Positions 10,172 through 22,830 of a stretch of 64,000 nt of DNA are shown piece after piece; positions within the stretch are counted from its first letter, which is position 1; each line of letters starts with the position of its first letter. The DNA comes from Symbiodinium natans (Eukaryota > Sar > Dinophyceae > Suessiales > Symbiodiniaceae). The translations under genes were made by a program, and so were the position numbers. The stretch spans positions 132,501 through 196,500 of the forward strand of contig CAJNDS010002435.1 of NCBI GenBank assembly GCA_905221605.1, read 5' to 3'. The notes beneath the pieces were generated by a model, which saw only the letters and a program-made list of their open reading frames with translations, was not told the DNA's origin and made no database searches.

Positions 10172-11776
10172 CGAGTCCTCTGTTTCTGAGAGGCCGTGAG
10201 GACTTCTTGGAGCAGGTCCAGAAGGCCAGCTCCCAAAACGAGGAGCCGTGTCTTTGCACGTATACTTCTAAATCGACTTTCGCAGAGAAAGAAGAAGGAG
10301 GGGCGGCGGAGCTCTTGTAGTTACCTTCATCCTCGCTCTCTTCTCTCGCAGCTGTTGCAGGTCCGACAGGCGCGGCTCATCATCGGCGAACATGGAGGGG
10401 CGATGGCCAACACGGTCCTAGCGCGCTCCGATACAGGCAGAATCACGAGTCCAAGATGATGAATTTGATGATGATGATGAAGGAAAAAAGATGTGAGAGA
10501 AGTCTATCATATGTAGGAGGAGGAGTCATTGTTCAGATCATCTCTGAGGTCTTGGATAGGTCTTTGGGCTCACTCGAGGCAGATGGCTGCACAGGAACTC
10601 GAAAGGTCGCGCACGCGCAAGCACATGGGAGCGATTGGATGCCTGTAAATCAAGGCGGGTTTATCCTTTTGTCCAGCGTTGTTGCCTGGAGGTGTTATCG
10701 AGCTTGTTGCCGATGCCGCAGCCCAGAAGGGCATGGAAGGAGCCAAGACGTTATTCGCTTCAGGGTTCAGGGAGGATCAGGGAGGTTCAGGGAGGTTCAG
10801 GGTGGTTCAGGGAGGTTCAGGGTGGTTCAGGAGGTTCAGGGAGGTTCAGGGAGGTTCAGGGAGGTTCAGCGTGGTTCAGGGAGGTTCAGGGTCAAGGGCC
10901 TTATCAAGATGCGGCGAGTGGGACTTTAGGCAGAGGTGCTTGGGAGATCACGGCAGGACCGTGGCCACCTTACAAAAGATCCTTGACTGCACCCTTTGTT
11001 TGCGGCCTTGCCGCCTGGGCAGCCGGATTTTAAGCAGCGCCTGTACCTAGCAACTGGATTTGAGCCTGAGGATGCTTGAGGACAGATGGATACCGAGGGT
11101 TGGTGTGGAGTCTGGCTTGCAGCCTCCGAGGTTACTTCTACGGCGGACTTGGGGCAGCCTTCCCCTTCTACCGAGTGTCTTGGCACATTGGGAGCCTAAA
11201 ACTGCCCTAAATCTTGAATTAGAAGAGAGTCCTTTGATAAGCTGTAAAACAGAGGAGAGCTCACTTTTGCCCCTTTGCATGAACAAGAGTTGCGGGCTTC
11301 ATGGACTTCTTGGATGTCCCCCTCAGGGGAGAGGGGTCAAAAACCAAAATCGAAATGGATCAATCAAAAAACTCAAATGGATCAATAAAAGTTTGAAAAG
11401 GATCAGAAAAAAGGACCCTGGGAGGTAGGGGGAGGGGAGATGGGGGGGGGTGGGATGGAAGGAGGAAGGGTTTCTAGATGTTTCTAGATATGTCTAAACT
11501 TTTATATAAGTTTCTACAACATGCCCGGCCACTTTTCTTTTGGATCCTATTGGACTTTCTGGCATTCCCTACACTACAGCATCCTCAATCTTTTTTGATC
11601 CACTTCATTTTTTTCGTGATTCCTGGAGGTCAGTTTTGCTTTTGATCCATTTCAACTTTTTTTTCATCCTTCACCCTCAGGTGGTCCTCTATGAAGCCGA
11701 CCCGCGCGGCAAGCTCTGGGTTCGTTTGGACGACCTGCAGACAGCCGTCACCGACTTCCTGAACCGACTCGGCTAG
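10172..11776 (+). CDS. Probable GT61-type glycosyltransferase, 3' exons
   Basis: Three coding-looking pieces. First, about 10190-10233 (REDFLEQVQKA). Second, exon 10361-10436, preceded by TTGCAG and followed by a GC donor, with ARLIIGEHGGAMANTVL. Third, terminal exon 11681-11776, preceded by CCCTCAG, 31 codons plus TAG. The second piece fits the GT61 (DUF563) signature, in which a small hydrophobic strand leads into G-x-H-G-x-x-x-x-N near the C-terminus. The terminal exon (WVRLDDLQTAVTDFL) fits the C-terminal helix that follows. Members add sugars (xylose, GlcNAc and others) to proteins or glycans in the ER/Golgi. Exons between 10436 and 11681 and the N-terminus were not resolved. Confidence 0.5.
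10766..10900. repeat. Minisatellite, 10-bp unit GGTTCAGGGA/T
   Basis: About 13 tandem copies alternating GGTTCAGGGA and GGTTCAGGGT, with one 9-bp copy. It probably lies in an intron of the GT61-like gene. Frames through it are artefacts of the repeat. Confidence 0.9.
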
Positions 11777-13800
11777 TGGCTGGATGCGGCTTAGCCTGAG
11801 GGGCTTTTGGTTAATCCCTCCAGCTCCTTCCTTGACCATGTGATCAGTCGAGTTAGTCCGAGACACGGCAAAGTGGAAGGATGCCCAAGCAGTTCAGGAG
11901 AGTAACAAAAGCGAGAGCAAAAGACGCGAGAGAAAGATGCGAGAGACTGTTTCTGTATGCTTCAATGAAACAGGGAACTGATTGACAGAGATAGGGCCAA
12001 CACTAGCCAGCACAGCACGAGATCATCGAGAGTCCCCCCCGAGGGGCCGCGGCGGCCACCTGACCTGGAGCCCAAGTGTCTCCATGTCATGCGGAGGCAT
12101 GCCAGGGACCATGCACCTCACATGTCTCGACCCCTTCCCCCCCTCTCCACCCCGTAATGATACCATGTTTCAACCAGCCCGATGTTTTTTCAACGGCTTC
12201 CAAAGCTGCGCAAAACGCCAAAAGCACCTCCCCAAATCCCCTTAGCAAACCCCAGAACACGATCCCAAACCAGCGCCACTCCTCAAGAGCCACAGCGAAT
12301 CCCAAAACATGATCCCAAAACAGAGCCACCCCCAGCTAATCCATTCGACTGTAACGATTTTTTCTGGTGTGAACCAGCAGGCTGGTAGAGGCTAACAGTG
12401 GAGCAGACGCTTCTTCCTGAGCAAGATCTACGAACACAGCACATCGGTTTGAACAATCCAAAATTCGCAGAGACTTGAATTTGATGAAGGATGAAGTTGT
12501 GAACGGATGAATGGACATACCTTTCCATTGAAAATGAAGCGATGGCCCGACCACGGTTGATGTAAGGAGCGGACGAAGGCTTGTTGAACTTGTGGATGCG
12601 AGGAAAATCGATTGACATGATGAGACGAGGAAAACGGGAAGAAGCGAGCATACATCATACAATTACAGTATGTATGTAAAAAACAGATATGTTGCTCTAT
12701 GCACTGGGTGTCCTCAGTTGCCAAGTTGAAGGTTCGGGGATGATTCAGACCTCATTAGGGGCCGGTTCAGGGTGCGTGGCTTTGGCTTGGCATCGTGTTA
12801 TGGGGCTTGTTGAGAGTTGGGGGGTGCGCTTTGAGTGTTTTGTGTGGGCTTTGGAGGCCGTTGATAGAAATAGATTCGGTGGGGAGGGTTTTGGGAAGGT
12901 CTGGGGAGGTGTATGGGATCGCTTGTTTGCTTAGGTTTGATTGCTTTGTGGTGTGCCCCTGGCCGGACTGAGTGCGTAGGCGTGACTTAGTTCATAACGA
13001 TGGGTTTTCTCAATTCCAGTGGCTTGCACGAGGCTGGTCTTGTCCATGCGGTACCGCTCAGCGTGACGCTATTTCTTTTTTGTTTGATTTTGCGAAATGT
13101 ACTTACATGCGTTTAAATGTCCAAAAAAAGCTTCATTCACGACACGAAGGTGGAGGACATGCTGAGACGAACTGGCGAACTGGCCTGGCCATGCCATGAT
13201 TCGGTGATTGAGCGAAGAAGGGCTTCGACCATCCGCAGCCGAAAAAAATGCGAAACACATTGCAAAGCTTGTGTGCTGGAGGTGATGTCCGGGCGTGCCA
13301 GTTGCATGGCTTTGCTGCGACTGTTGTTGTGACCACTTGGCTGTAAACCCCATCGATCCGGAGGTGCCAGAGGGAGGCCACGGAGGTGCCGCAGGCCGGG
13401 CTCCATGGTAGGGGTCACTGGAGCAGCTGCACGGAAGCTACAACATTCTCCGACCCTGTGTGTGTGTTCCTTGACGCGTGCTCATACCCCAAGTGGGCTG
13501 TTTTGGCAGTTCGGACAGATGGGTATGGGAGATGCTCAGATCAGGGAGCCGTAAGGTTTCTTTCTGCCCGCAAGGTCTTTCTGTTGAAGGTTTTGGGCGT
13601 GGATGTCGAAGGGGTTGAGTTTTTGGGGTTGGGGATTTAGGTTTAATGTTAACCTCTGATTACAAACCCGCACCCCCCCCCCCCAAAAAGAAGAAGTGAT
13701 TTTCTGGAGAAGGTTTTGGCGCCCCTCGGAATAGTGGGGTAGGGGCTCTTGGTTTCGACGGATCATGGTTCAAGGATCCAAGGAAGCAAGAGTCGGATCA
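11777..13800. other. No recognised gene
   Basis: Follows the GT61-like stop. Contains short low-complexity and repeated runs but no ORF with a recognisable domain. A few open stretches (for example 12689-12934 +) lack supporting features. Confidence 0.4.
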
Positions 13801-13811
13801 CGGGATCTGGA

Positions 13812-14722
13812 ATCTCTGAAATAGGTTTCAGTATTTTTAATTGGTCAATAGGTTCTCAGGAAGTTTTCAATAGGTTTTCGATAGGTTTTCGATCGGTTTT
13901 CGCGATAAAACAATGAAAAAACAATCGAAACCCTATTGAAAACCCATTTGAGAACCTACCGAAAACCTATCGGAAACCTATCGAGAACCGATCGAAACCC
14001 TTTTGAAAACCGATTGAATACCATTGAAAACCTATTGAAAACCTATTGAAAACCTATTGAAAACCTATTGAAAACCCTATTGGAAACCTCTTGAAAACAT
14101 ATTGAAAACCTAGGTAGAACTTATCGGAAGCGTAGCGAAGATCTATTGAAAACCTTGAAGACCTATGACAACCGATCGAAAACCCAATTGAAAACCTATT
14201 GAACACCGATTGAGAACCTATCGAAAACCTATCGCAAACATACCGAAAGCATACGGAAAACCTATCAAAACCCTCTCGAAAGCCAATGGAAACCTATTAG
14301 GAACTTACTGAAACCTATTGAAAACCTATTGAACCCTATTGAAAACCTATTGAACCCGATTGACAACCTATTGAAAACCTATAGAAAACCTATTGAAAAC
14401 TTATTGAAAACATATTGGAAACTGGTTGGAAACCTAGTGAAAACCTACTCAATCGAGCCGATCGAAAAACCTGTCGAAAACCAATCGGAACCGCATTGAA
14501 AACCTATTGAGAACCAATCGAAAACCAATCGAAAACCAGTTGAAAACCAATCGAAACCTATTGAAAACTTGTTGAAAGCCTCTGGAGCACTTGTTGAAAA
14601 CCTGTTGAAAGCCTATCTAACACCCACTGAGAACGGATCGAAAACCTATTGAAACCTGTTGAAGGAAGACCTATTGAAAAACTATTGAAAACCTCTCGAA
14701 AACATAAGACATATCGGAAGTC
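13812..14722. repeat. Minisatellite block, 11-bp unit CCTATTGAAAA
   Basis: About 900 bp of tandem, partly diverged copies of CCTATTGAAAA with ATCGAAAA and GTTGAAAA variants. The first 100 bp run in the opposite sense (TTTTCAATAGG), so the block is head-to-head near 13900. No gene is within it. Confidence 0.95.
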
Positions 14723-15134
14723 AGAGATTCCAGATTCCGTGATCCGATTCTTGGATGCTTGGATCCTCGAACCCAGGATCCGAAATTCGAGAATCCAGGC
14801 CATTCGGAAACAGAGGGTTTCTTGTTGAATCTCTTACTGAGGGGTGAAATTTTAAGCGATTTCTAGGGGTACCCCTTTTCCAGGGCCATTGGAGCGTTTA
14901 TTAGTTAGATCAGGGGGGGTTTTCGGGACGGTGCCGGGTTGATTAGGGGGGGGGAAATATGAATCAGAGGTTCACGTTAGGGTTTATCATTGAAGAGGCG
15001 AGGTTTGGGGGACCCAGGCATGAGAGTCAATCCGACGCCTGACCGGCACCTGCGTCCTGCGGCCGCGACAAGCTCGAAGCCGAACCGTCCATGTACAGGT
15101 GACTGTCTACTAGGTACTACTGACTGCCTCAGCC

Positions 15135-16475
15135 ATGCTGGCTTTATGCCTGTCGGCACTCCTTGCCGTCTCTCTGGCATCGCAAGAGGAGCCCGAAACA
15201 GAAATGCAAATGCAATTGCTTCAGCACCACTTGGTGCTCCCAGGCGCGGCGGAACGAGCGGAACGACGCTTGAAAGAAGCTCGGCCGCTGGAGTGGATTC
15301 ACTTCCCGAAGGCCGGCAGCTCCTTCATCAACGCCATCACACACCTGCCCGGCACCTGCGCTTCTCTGGCCGATCAGTACCTTAGCGAAGACACGGTGGG
15401 TGGCGGCCCCTGCTGGCTTTCCCGCTGGTTCATGGACCTTTGTGCGCCAAACGTCTTTTCCTTCCACTGCAACAAGTAACTGCCTTTATCAAAGAAGTCC
15501 CGGAGACCCAAGTCTTGTTAAACCCTGCACGCTTCCTATGCTGAGGAACAGAAATCCTTAAAGTCGTTGCAGCCATTGGCATGAACCCGTGGCCTAATTC
15601 TAAGAGCGACCTCAGGCCACCCAGCCCCAGCTCCCCTCGACCTTCAAGCTAATCAACCCGAATCAAATGAGTGTAAAGAGCTCAAATTCAGAAAGCCGAC
15701 GGGACTCCTCCTTTCGCCCTTTCAGGAGCGCTGCCCGCACGACTGCAAGGCGGACCATTACGTGTGCCCCTGGTCAAAGTCGCCCGATGTCCCTCGGACC
15801 GCCTTGGTACACCTCCTGGTGACCAACTACTCTGCCCAGCGGGGCCACTTGGTGGGAATGTTCCGGGATCCGGATCAGCGAATCCTTTCGGGGTACCATG
15901 ACGAGGCGAACAATTTTGCGGCCGAGGACTACGGCAGCTACTTAGTGCAAGCGGGAGGGGGGAACTGCACCGGATTCAGCGTGAGAGGCGTGCGGAGGAG
16001 GCCGCTTTTGGACTTCGCCGAAGCCTGGAAGGGCGGGATGACTTATCAGCTCGTTTCTGCTGATCTGATTGAGTCCGGTCAAATTCTTCGAAGGCACACC
16101 ACGGCCGTGGATCCGAAGCGGGCCAAGGTGACACAGGCGGATGGATTGGAGGCCGCGAAAAGGGTGCAGGAGGGCTTCGCCTTCGTGGGGATCGCGGAAG
16201 ACTGGGATTTGTCCATCTGCCTCTTTCACAAGATGTTCGGAGGAGCATGCCATGCCGACGAGTTCCAAGACACAAGGCCCGGCCGTGCAGGGAAGAGCGC
16301 AGACCAAGACTACGACATCTCCCAGCTTCAGGGCTGGCATGATGATATTGACGAAGTGGTGTATGCCGCCGCTTTGGACGTTTTTCGCCGAAACCTCATC
16401 ATGTTCGACGTCTCGCAAGAGACCTGTCAGGAGTGTTACAGTGTAGCTAGCTACAGTCACACACGGAGAGACTAG
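15135..16475 (+). CDS. Secreted sulfotransferase-like protein, copy 2 (one GA-AG intron)
   Basis: Two exons, 15135-15434 and 15726-16475, joined in phase 0 across a 291-nt intron (15435-15725) that starts GACCTT and ends TTTCAG. The join is fixed by alignment with copy 1: the Trp-Phe before the intron and the Cys-rich segment after it line up, and the unspliced frame hits a stop at 15479. The product has the same signal peptide, PKAGSSF loop and FRDPDQRILSGYH motif as copy 1. It also has three extra residues near position 42 and a longer central variable part containing a potential N-glycosylation site (NCT). Flanking homology to copy 1 runs from about 14996 to 16645. GA donors are a known dinoflagellate feature. 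Confidence 0.8.
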
Positions 16476-16645
16476 CCACTCGGCCAAGAGTGCGGGGAGA
16501 CAGTCCAGTAAGAGTGGCAAGTCCCCGCAGCTCGCCAGTCGTGCACAGCTGGGGAGCTTACGCAGATAGCGTTGAAATGCAGATAGCATTGAGATAAAAG
16601 CTGTGAAATTGTGTCCAGCCGCTGTGCTATGCTCATGCGCATGCC

Positions 16646-18292
16646 TGGTCACTCACATCGCATTGCTGAGTACATCGGCGCAGGCCTTGATCAGCACTCC
16701 GTAGACGACGGGGATTGGATCTTGACAATTAGATAGAGGTCGTTCCTTATGCTCACAAGAGCGGAGGTTGCGTCCTCAGCCCCGAATGTTCAGTTTGTTC
16801 CACAGGCAAAAATGTGAGCCTAGCCTGTTACCGGTAATTTTTGTTCCCTTCATTCCAGAGCGTCTCATCGCAGGCCAACATCCGACGCCTTGGAATGGCC
16901 AGTCTCCTTCCAGAGTTCCCTGCCTGCAAAGACGGAGGACAATAAGCAATCAGTTGCATTCGGATACTTATGAATTTTGTTTGCACAGGATTGTCAGAAA
17001 CTTGAAAACGATCACATGTTGCTGCAGGCTGCAAGTGGAGGCTTCGAGCGAAAAGTCCTTTCAGCACATTAGCACTCGATGATTTGGCGCATTGACGTTC
17101 CTGGCGGCATGCAGATGGCATGCAGTTTGAGTTGCAAGGCGTTTGTTTCACAAGCTATTGAGCTTGTTCGCTTGCACCTGCCGAGAAAGACTTCCTGTCA
17201 ACGCAGAAGCTTGGTTTGGAAGGGTCTTGGATCCGCAAGCAATCGCTGCAATGGCAGCTCTCCCTTTCCAGGCCGGAAGACCTGCAAGCGTCCACAGCGA
17301 GAAGCGCATCTTCACTGTTGGCAGTTGTGGTTAATGATGGCGTGCCGAGAGCTTGGACTGGCATGTGGACTGTGAGGAGGCAACGGGGAAGGCCCCGGAA
17401 GTACCAACGGATCAGGCGCATTTGTGGCATGGGCTTCTCCACAGGATCACGTCAACCTTTGCTATGCTTTCGGCCAAAATCTGCATCCAAAAAAGTCCGA
17501 TAAGGGCCCTGCTTCTGCAACCCTTGCGGAAGTACATGTTTAGTTTTGTGTGCTTGTTTGACGGCCAAGCAAATGTTGTGGGTTGTGCATGGCCGCTTTG
17601 AAAGCTATTCACGGACAGGCGGCCCGAAGCATGAAGTGGCCTGAAAGTAGGTGTTTTTCTTACAAAGAAGCTCAAACTTTAGACACATGCTCAAAGTTCA
17701 AGCTGTTCAACAGGACAGGACCCATGATTTACACATCCCGATGTCCTGAATAAGTGCAGAGATATCTAATTTCCAGGCGCGCACAATCGTCAATACTATT
17801 TGGTCTGAGGCTGTATTCCCGAAGTTCATAGCTGTCAGGAAGGGCAGAAACTGTTCGGAAGTGGCCAACATTCCCAGCTTCTAAACGAAGACAAGATCCA
17901 AGCGCTTTGAGCCATGCGCTGACCAGTTGCCACACTGTTGGTCTGACGGAGGAGCTCTCCACTCATGGGCTGTGGCAAACCTTGGACATGGGCTGTTTTG
18001 CACCTGCAGGAATGGGGGATGAGGCCTCTTTGCAGAAGCTGGACACGTCCCAGTTGCAGGCACGTTGAGAGGCTTTGCAGCGACCGGAGTGCAGAAGCAA
18101 AAGGACGTGACACAGCTTGAAGCCGCCCACAGCAACACTGTCGGCTCGACCTGCAGACGATTGTCGATGCTTGACAGCCCAACTTTTTCCAGGAGTCCTT
18201 AGAAGTCATAGTTGGCTAGTGGTTTTGCCCCTGCGAAACAGACTCCACCAAGTTTGGGTGTCTTGGGGGTCTTCAAACATGCTGCCTATAAG
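16646..18292. other. Unassigned region with a few coding-looking stretches
   Basis: Between sulfotransferase copy 2 and the capping-enzyme gene. Open stretches near 17164-17334 (AEAWFGRVLDPQAIAAMAAL) and 17353-17545 (HLWHGLLHRITSTFAMLSAK) read like protein and may be exons, but no family is recognised and splice sites are not clear. Confidence 0.3.
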
Positions 18293-18360
18293 CCCTAAGC
18301 CCTAAACCCTAAACCCCAAACCCTAAACCCTAAACCCTAAACCCCAAACCCTAAACCCTA
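18293..18360 (-). repeat. CCCTAAA telomere-type array
   Basis: About nine units with CCCTAAG and CCCCAAA variants, 470 bp upstream of the first recognised capping-enzyme exon. Confidence 0.95.
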
Positions 18361-18831
18361 TATATCGCAGTAGTCTTCTTGTGCCCAGCATGGTTCAATG
18401 GACTTGGCCAAAGCTGCGGCCCAAATCCGTCCACTTCGAGGGTGGACTTGGCTTGTTTTGTGTTCTTGTGTATTTGCTCTTGTTGTCCACTTGCGAAGAT
18501 GTAGCTGTGATTTGCCCAGGAGCATGCTTGAGGTTGTCATGTGCGTACTGGTCACTCTAGCCATCTTGCAAAGCAGCGGGTCATGTCAGGAACGATGCGG
18601 GCCCCCTCCTGCCGCGCGAGCTTGCCAAAGACTCAGCGGACGCATCAATTTTGTGAGCTGTCCCTTTTCGTGTGGGAAGTATCAATCGCCAGCTGCAAGC
18701 ATGTCAGCCGAGGAACTCATTGCCATTTGCAACAGCCTTGTGCATGGACAAGTAGTGGCACGCCTCCCAAGAACGCAAGCAAGTCCGACAACATGGGCAC
18801 ACGTGCAGTGCAGTCGCACCCAAATTTTCAG

Positions 18832-21813
18832 GATGCGTTCCCTGGGGCGCAGCCAACCTCGTTGACAAGACAGAAGATCTTTGATCAGTTGCTAAAGGAT
18901 CCGCCCGGCCATGAATAATCTGGAAGGCAGAGAGTGCGAAACCTGGAGGAGCCGTATGTGGTTTGCGAGAAGACTGATGGCGAGCGACATCTATTGCTTG
19001 CCTACGAAGGAATTTGTGCTTCTAGTCAAAGGCTAGAATGTTTCACAGCTTGCTTGCCCTTCCAACATGCATGTTTTTTTGCTGCGACCGCTGCCACAGG
19101 ACATGTGTACCTCATTGATCGCAAGTGCCGTGTCTGGACGTGTCGCGCTCCAGCCTCAGCCTGAAAGGACTTGACTTGAAATCTGAGCATCCCATCAGGT
19201 CAACCTCAAGCCCAAAAACACCTATGTGTAGGTGCAGCTCCCGCTGGTTGCTGGGCATGATCTGTGTGGAACTTGGGCGTCTATCATGTGTTGAAGCATG
19301 TTCCTGAGGGATCAAGAGCGAAGCCAGCCATCGAGGAGGATCATGACCCAAGCGAGAAAGAAACCAGAGCAAGAGAGAGAAACTTTCACCTTGGAGACAC
19401 GTTGCCTACTAAAGTGAGGGTTGCTGGACTTGAGCATTGAACTCTCTTTCCTCAGTTGCTTTGACTGCAGTATCTGGACCCCTGATATGGGCAGTGAGCA
19501 CAAGCATGGAAGGTCACCAGGCTGGCACCACAACACCTTGTTGGATGGCGAGCTGGTGCTGGATGTTGAGGAGGCCCCTTCTTTTGCCCCATGAAGGTGG
19601 GATCTTGGCTTTCTCCCTTTTTGTGCCATTGCAGGACAAGACCAGCCTCCGGTACCTTGTGTACGATGCCATGTGCATGTGTGGCGAGGACTGACTTTGA
19701 CTGAACCCTTTTTTTTAACAGTTCCCGGTTGAGCGCTGAGAGTGCTCCATGGAACCTGTGGCCATTGAAGTTTTGCACAAGATTTGGATTTTTTGAGTTT
19801 CCGATGGGGGAGGTTCTCCTTTGAGAGGGCGGTATGGAAATGGAATCAACGAGATGTCTTGTGTTGTTGTGACAGCCGTGGTTGTGATTTCCTGTTGGGC
19901 ATCTGCCAGATGAGACCTGCGTCGGTGTGTTGTCTGGACATGTGTGAAACGTAGCGCAGACCCCTTAGAACAGACTCGGCAAGATACGCAAAGGGTCCTG
20001 TGAAAACGAATGCTGGCCTTGAAGCCGCCGTCATTTAATGTCGCTTCGCAGTCTGTGTGTACATAAGTGTAATTGGAAGGGGTGCAAATCCATCCACATG
20101 GGCAGGGATCATCGTGATACCAGGGCGGTTCAGCATGTTTAATGCTCTGTGGCTTATATTCTGCGGAAGACTCCGCCTGGCATCAGGACCTGACGCACCG
20201 GACGCTTCTCTACAGGCTACAGAAGGCCCTCTCCGACGTGATCCTTCCGAAGGACCATGCTCTTGTCAGTGATCGTTGAAGCTTGCCCTGAAGCTTTAGG
20301 AGCAACTGCTGGCTCTCCGCGAGTCCTCCGACAACGTGCAGCTCATGTTGAAGGCTTGCCCCGGCTGTGGACGTCGGGAGAAGTCAGCCTTGGGCTGCGG
20401 CTGCGTTAGAGTGGGGGATGCCGTACTCTAGTTGCTTCTAGCCTCCGCGCCTTGCCATTTTTGCCGATGAAGAGACCTGCGGGGCGTTTCAGCGAGGCAC
20501 CGGGGAGGAAGCAACATTTGTGAGAAGGGTAGAAGGCTGCTGTTCTTCCTAGCCTTGAACCTAGCTGTCTCGCTTCTCGAGATCTCGCCATCACAGATAA
20601 TTGCTGCTTGTCGTCAGAGTTGGCGCACCCCGAGTTGAAAAATCTAGAGCCGAACCCTGATTTCAAAGCTCACGGCTCTGGCTGGGGAGGTGTCGAGGCG
20701 TTTCCCCATATTCCCCTGACCTACTGCTGGCCACCACTGCCACGAACACCCACTTGCCAACTACCGTCTACTGCACCGCCTGCTGCAGTGCCTTCTGCAC
20801 AGCCTACACAGGACTTCTTCGAGCTGTGGCAGCTTGGTGATGTGACCGCTATTGGCCAGCAACTCATCCGGACGAATCTCAGCGTCGAATTTTTCACCAA
20901 ATTCTGAGCCGACTCTTAGCCGCGGAGCTGCCGCACGGGACGGACGGCCTGGTCTTCACGCCAGTGCCCTTCTGAGAATGATGGTCTGTTTATTCTGTTA
21001 CCTGGAGGGTGCCCCTTCGGAAGTAGACGTGGGTCTTCTTTTGCTGTTTCTTGATTTTAGGAGCTTCCTGCAGGTCATGGTCCCCTACGCGCCTGGGACA
21101 TGCCCGGCCTTGCTGAAGTGGAAGCCTGCCGAGATGAATACGGTGGATTTCAAGCTGCAGGCTCTTCTGGGCTCTCAAACATGTTTGACGCAGTTTGCCG
21201 GCTAACCTTTGGGGAGGTCATCCAGGGAGGAGACATGAAGAAGAACATCCATGCGTGAAGCCTACCATTGCTGGACTTCTCTTTGCTTCGGGCTTCGGTT
21301 CACTCTGAGAAAGCTGCAGACATGGCGAAGGTGAAGTTGCTAGTCGGCTTCAAGGGCAAGGAGACATGGCAGGTGGTTTGACTAAGCATGTTCCGTCACA
21401 TGATCACGAGCTTTAGCGCAGGTGAAACACACAGGCCATTGGCTGGCGAAGATGGGCGACATGTTCAAGAAGTTGAGGGAGGTGGCTGTGTAGCGGGTGT
21501 GATCAACATATGCTATCCTCCATTTGGTCAAGGTTGAAGGTGTTCGTAGTTGTTGTGGCTGAAAGGACCCGACTGCTTTCGACGGCAAGATCGCAGAGTG
21601 TAAATGGCATGCCTCAGCAAAGACATTCACACCTTCAGACCAGCTTAAGTCCTCGGCTCAGCACGGTGTTTCTTCTGATTGCAGGAGACATCGGGAAGAA
21701 TAGGGTAAATATCAAGGTTCACGGTGAACGGAAGCTGGGAAGATGGCGGTTGGGTGCTGCAACGCCTGAGGGAGGACACCTCCGGCATGCCCAGCACACG
21801 TGTACTGGCAACA
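18832..21813 (+). CDS. mRNA guanylyltransferase (capping enzyme)
   Basis: A multi-exon gene recognised by the ordered signature motifs of GMP-transferring capping enzymes. Exons: 18832-18897 (FPGAQPTSLTRQ, the segment before motif I); 18931-19009 (CEKTDGER, motif I with the GMP-accepting Lys); 19100-19139 (VYLIDRKCRVW); 19521-19573 (LLDGELV, motif III); 19635-19688 (RYLVYDAM, motif IIIa); 20187-20264 (LTHRTLLYRLQ); 20883-20963 (HGTDGLVFTP, motif IV); 21074-21160 (LLKWKP and NTVDFKL, motif V); 21331-21372; and about 21736-21813 (RLRED, motif VI). The enzyme moves GMP from GTP to the 5' diphosphate end of RNA in the nucleus. Introns use GA, GC and GT donors; the first would be only 33 nt. The N-terminus, one exon between 19139 and 19521, the part between 20264 and 20883, and the C-terminal end are unresolved. 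Confidence 0.8.
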
Positions 21814-22204
21814 GTTCGTTGGGGGCAGGATATGAAGCTAGGAGGGTCTCCCGAGGGGTGTGTACAGGTGTTTACAGGTGTGTGCAGTGTCCACCAAGTT
21901 GCTGATTCCGCAGCTTCCTGGTCCAGTTCCCGACGTAGCTGAAGTCAGGGAGATGCTTTCTCGCTTATCATGCTTTTCGCCGCCACCCCTTCGCCGCTCC
22001 TATGACCTTGTCGATGAGTTGCAGCAGGACGCTCCAATCTGAGATGCCAAAGCTTGCTTTGCTGCGTGGTCGATTCGAGTTGTGCCGCATGGCGTTGCCT
22101 GCCAGGACATAGAACTTCGTGACTTGCCAGCCTTTCCGGCAAAAGGCTCAAACTATTACTGGGGCCCGTGGTGCCTTGGCTTAAGGTTGTGTTTGCCCTG
22201 AGTC

Positions 22205-22480
22205 ATGGTTTCTCTATCCAGGCTTGTAGGCGGCCTGACTTGCGTCAGGCTGGCGTTGGCAGTCGTCTCTGCCTTCATCCTTGAAGCTGTGGGAATCCCA
22301 ACGCTGGCAAGCCAATCTTACAAAAGCGACGTTTTGGAACTGGTGATCCTCCCAGTGGTCTGGATAGCTGCTTTTACAGCGGTGCTAAGCTCAGTGATCA
22401 AAGCTATGGACAAAATCGAATCGCTTCTCTCTGAGCCTTTCTGTAGCGTGTGCACGCATGCGATGTTTGTGCAATTTTGA
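22205..22480 (+). CDS. Small putative membrane protein, weak
   Basis: 91-codon ORF with two hydrophobic stretches (LALAVVSAFILEAVGI and LVILPVVWIAAFTAVL) separated by a polar segment. It could be an exon of a membrane protein. There is no family match and no supporting splice evidence. Confidence 0.25.
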   Translation: MVSLSRLVGGLTCVRLALAVVSAFILEAVGIPTLASQSYKSDVLELVILPVVWIAAFTAVLSSVIKAMDKIESLLSEPFCSVCTHAMFVQF

Positions 22481-22772
22481 CACGACCGAAGGTTGTCGTG
22501 CTGGTGTCCATTGTGTTTGGAGAAACCGGTGAAATTCGGCGAAGTGACGCCGTCTGCTATCCGATTCCCGACAGGGCAAGAGCATTGATTCTCTTGGGCC
22601 GGGGGAAGTCTGACGACCTCCCCAATATCGGGGGCTTGAATGGCGAGTCGTACTGCAGCTCATGCCTCGTTTCAGTTTCTCTAGTTCTTGGTGTCCATGA
22701 GTTGTCGGCTCTCCAAAACTCATCTTCCTAAGACGACAAAAGAAGGAACCGAGCGATAACTGGACATCTCCT

Positions 22773-22830
22773 CCCTAAAGCCCTAAACCCTAAACCCTAA
22801 ACCCTAAACCCTAAACCCTAAACCCTAAAC
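22773..22830 (-). repeat. CCCTAAA telomere-type array
   Basis: Eight units, nearly perfect, downstream of the capping-enzyme gene in sequence without a recognised gene (22481-23828). Confidence 0.95.

Noticed and set aside
13812-14722. CRISPR-like array
   Set aside because: The repeats are 11 bp, contiguous and diverged, without spacers, and the genome is eukaryotic.
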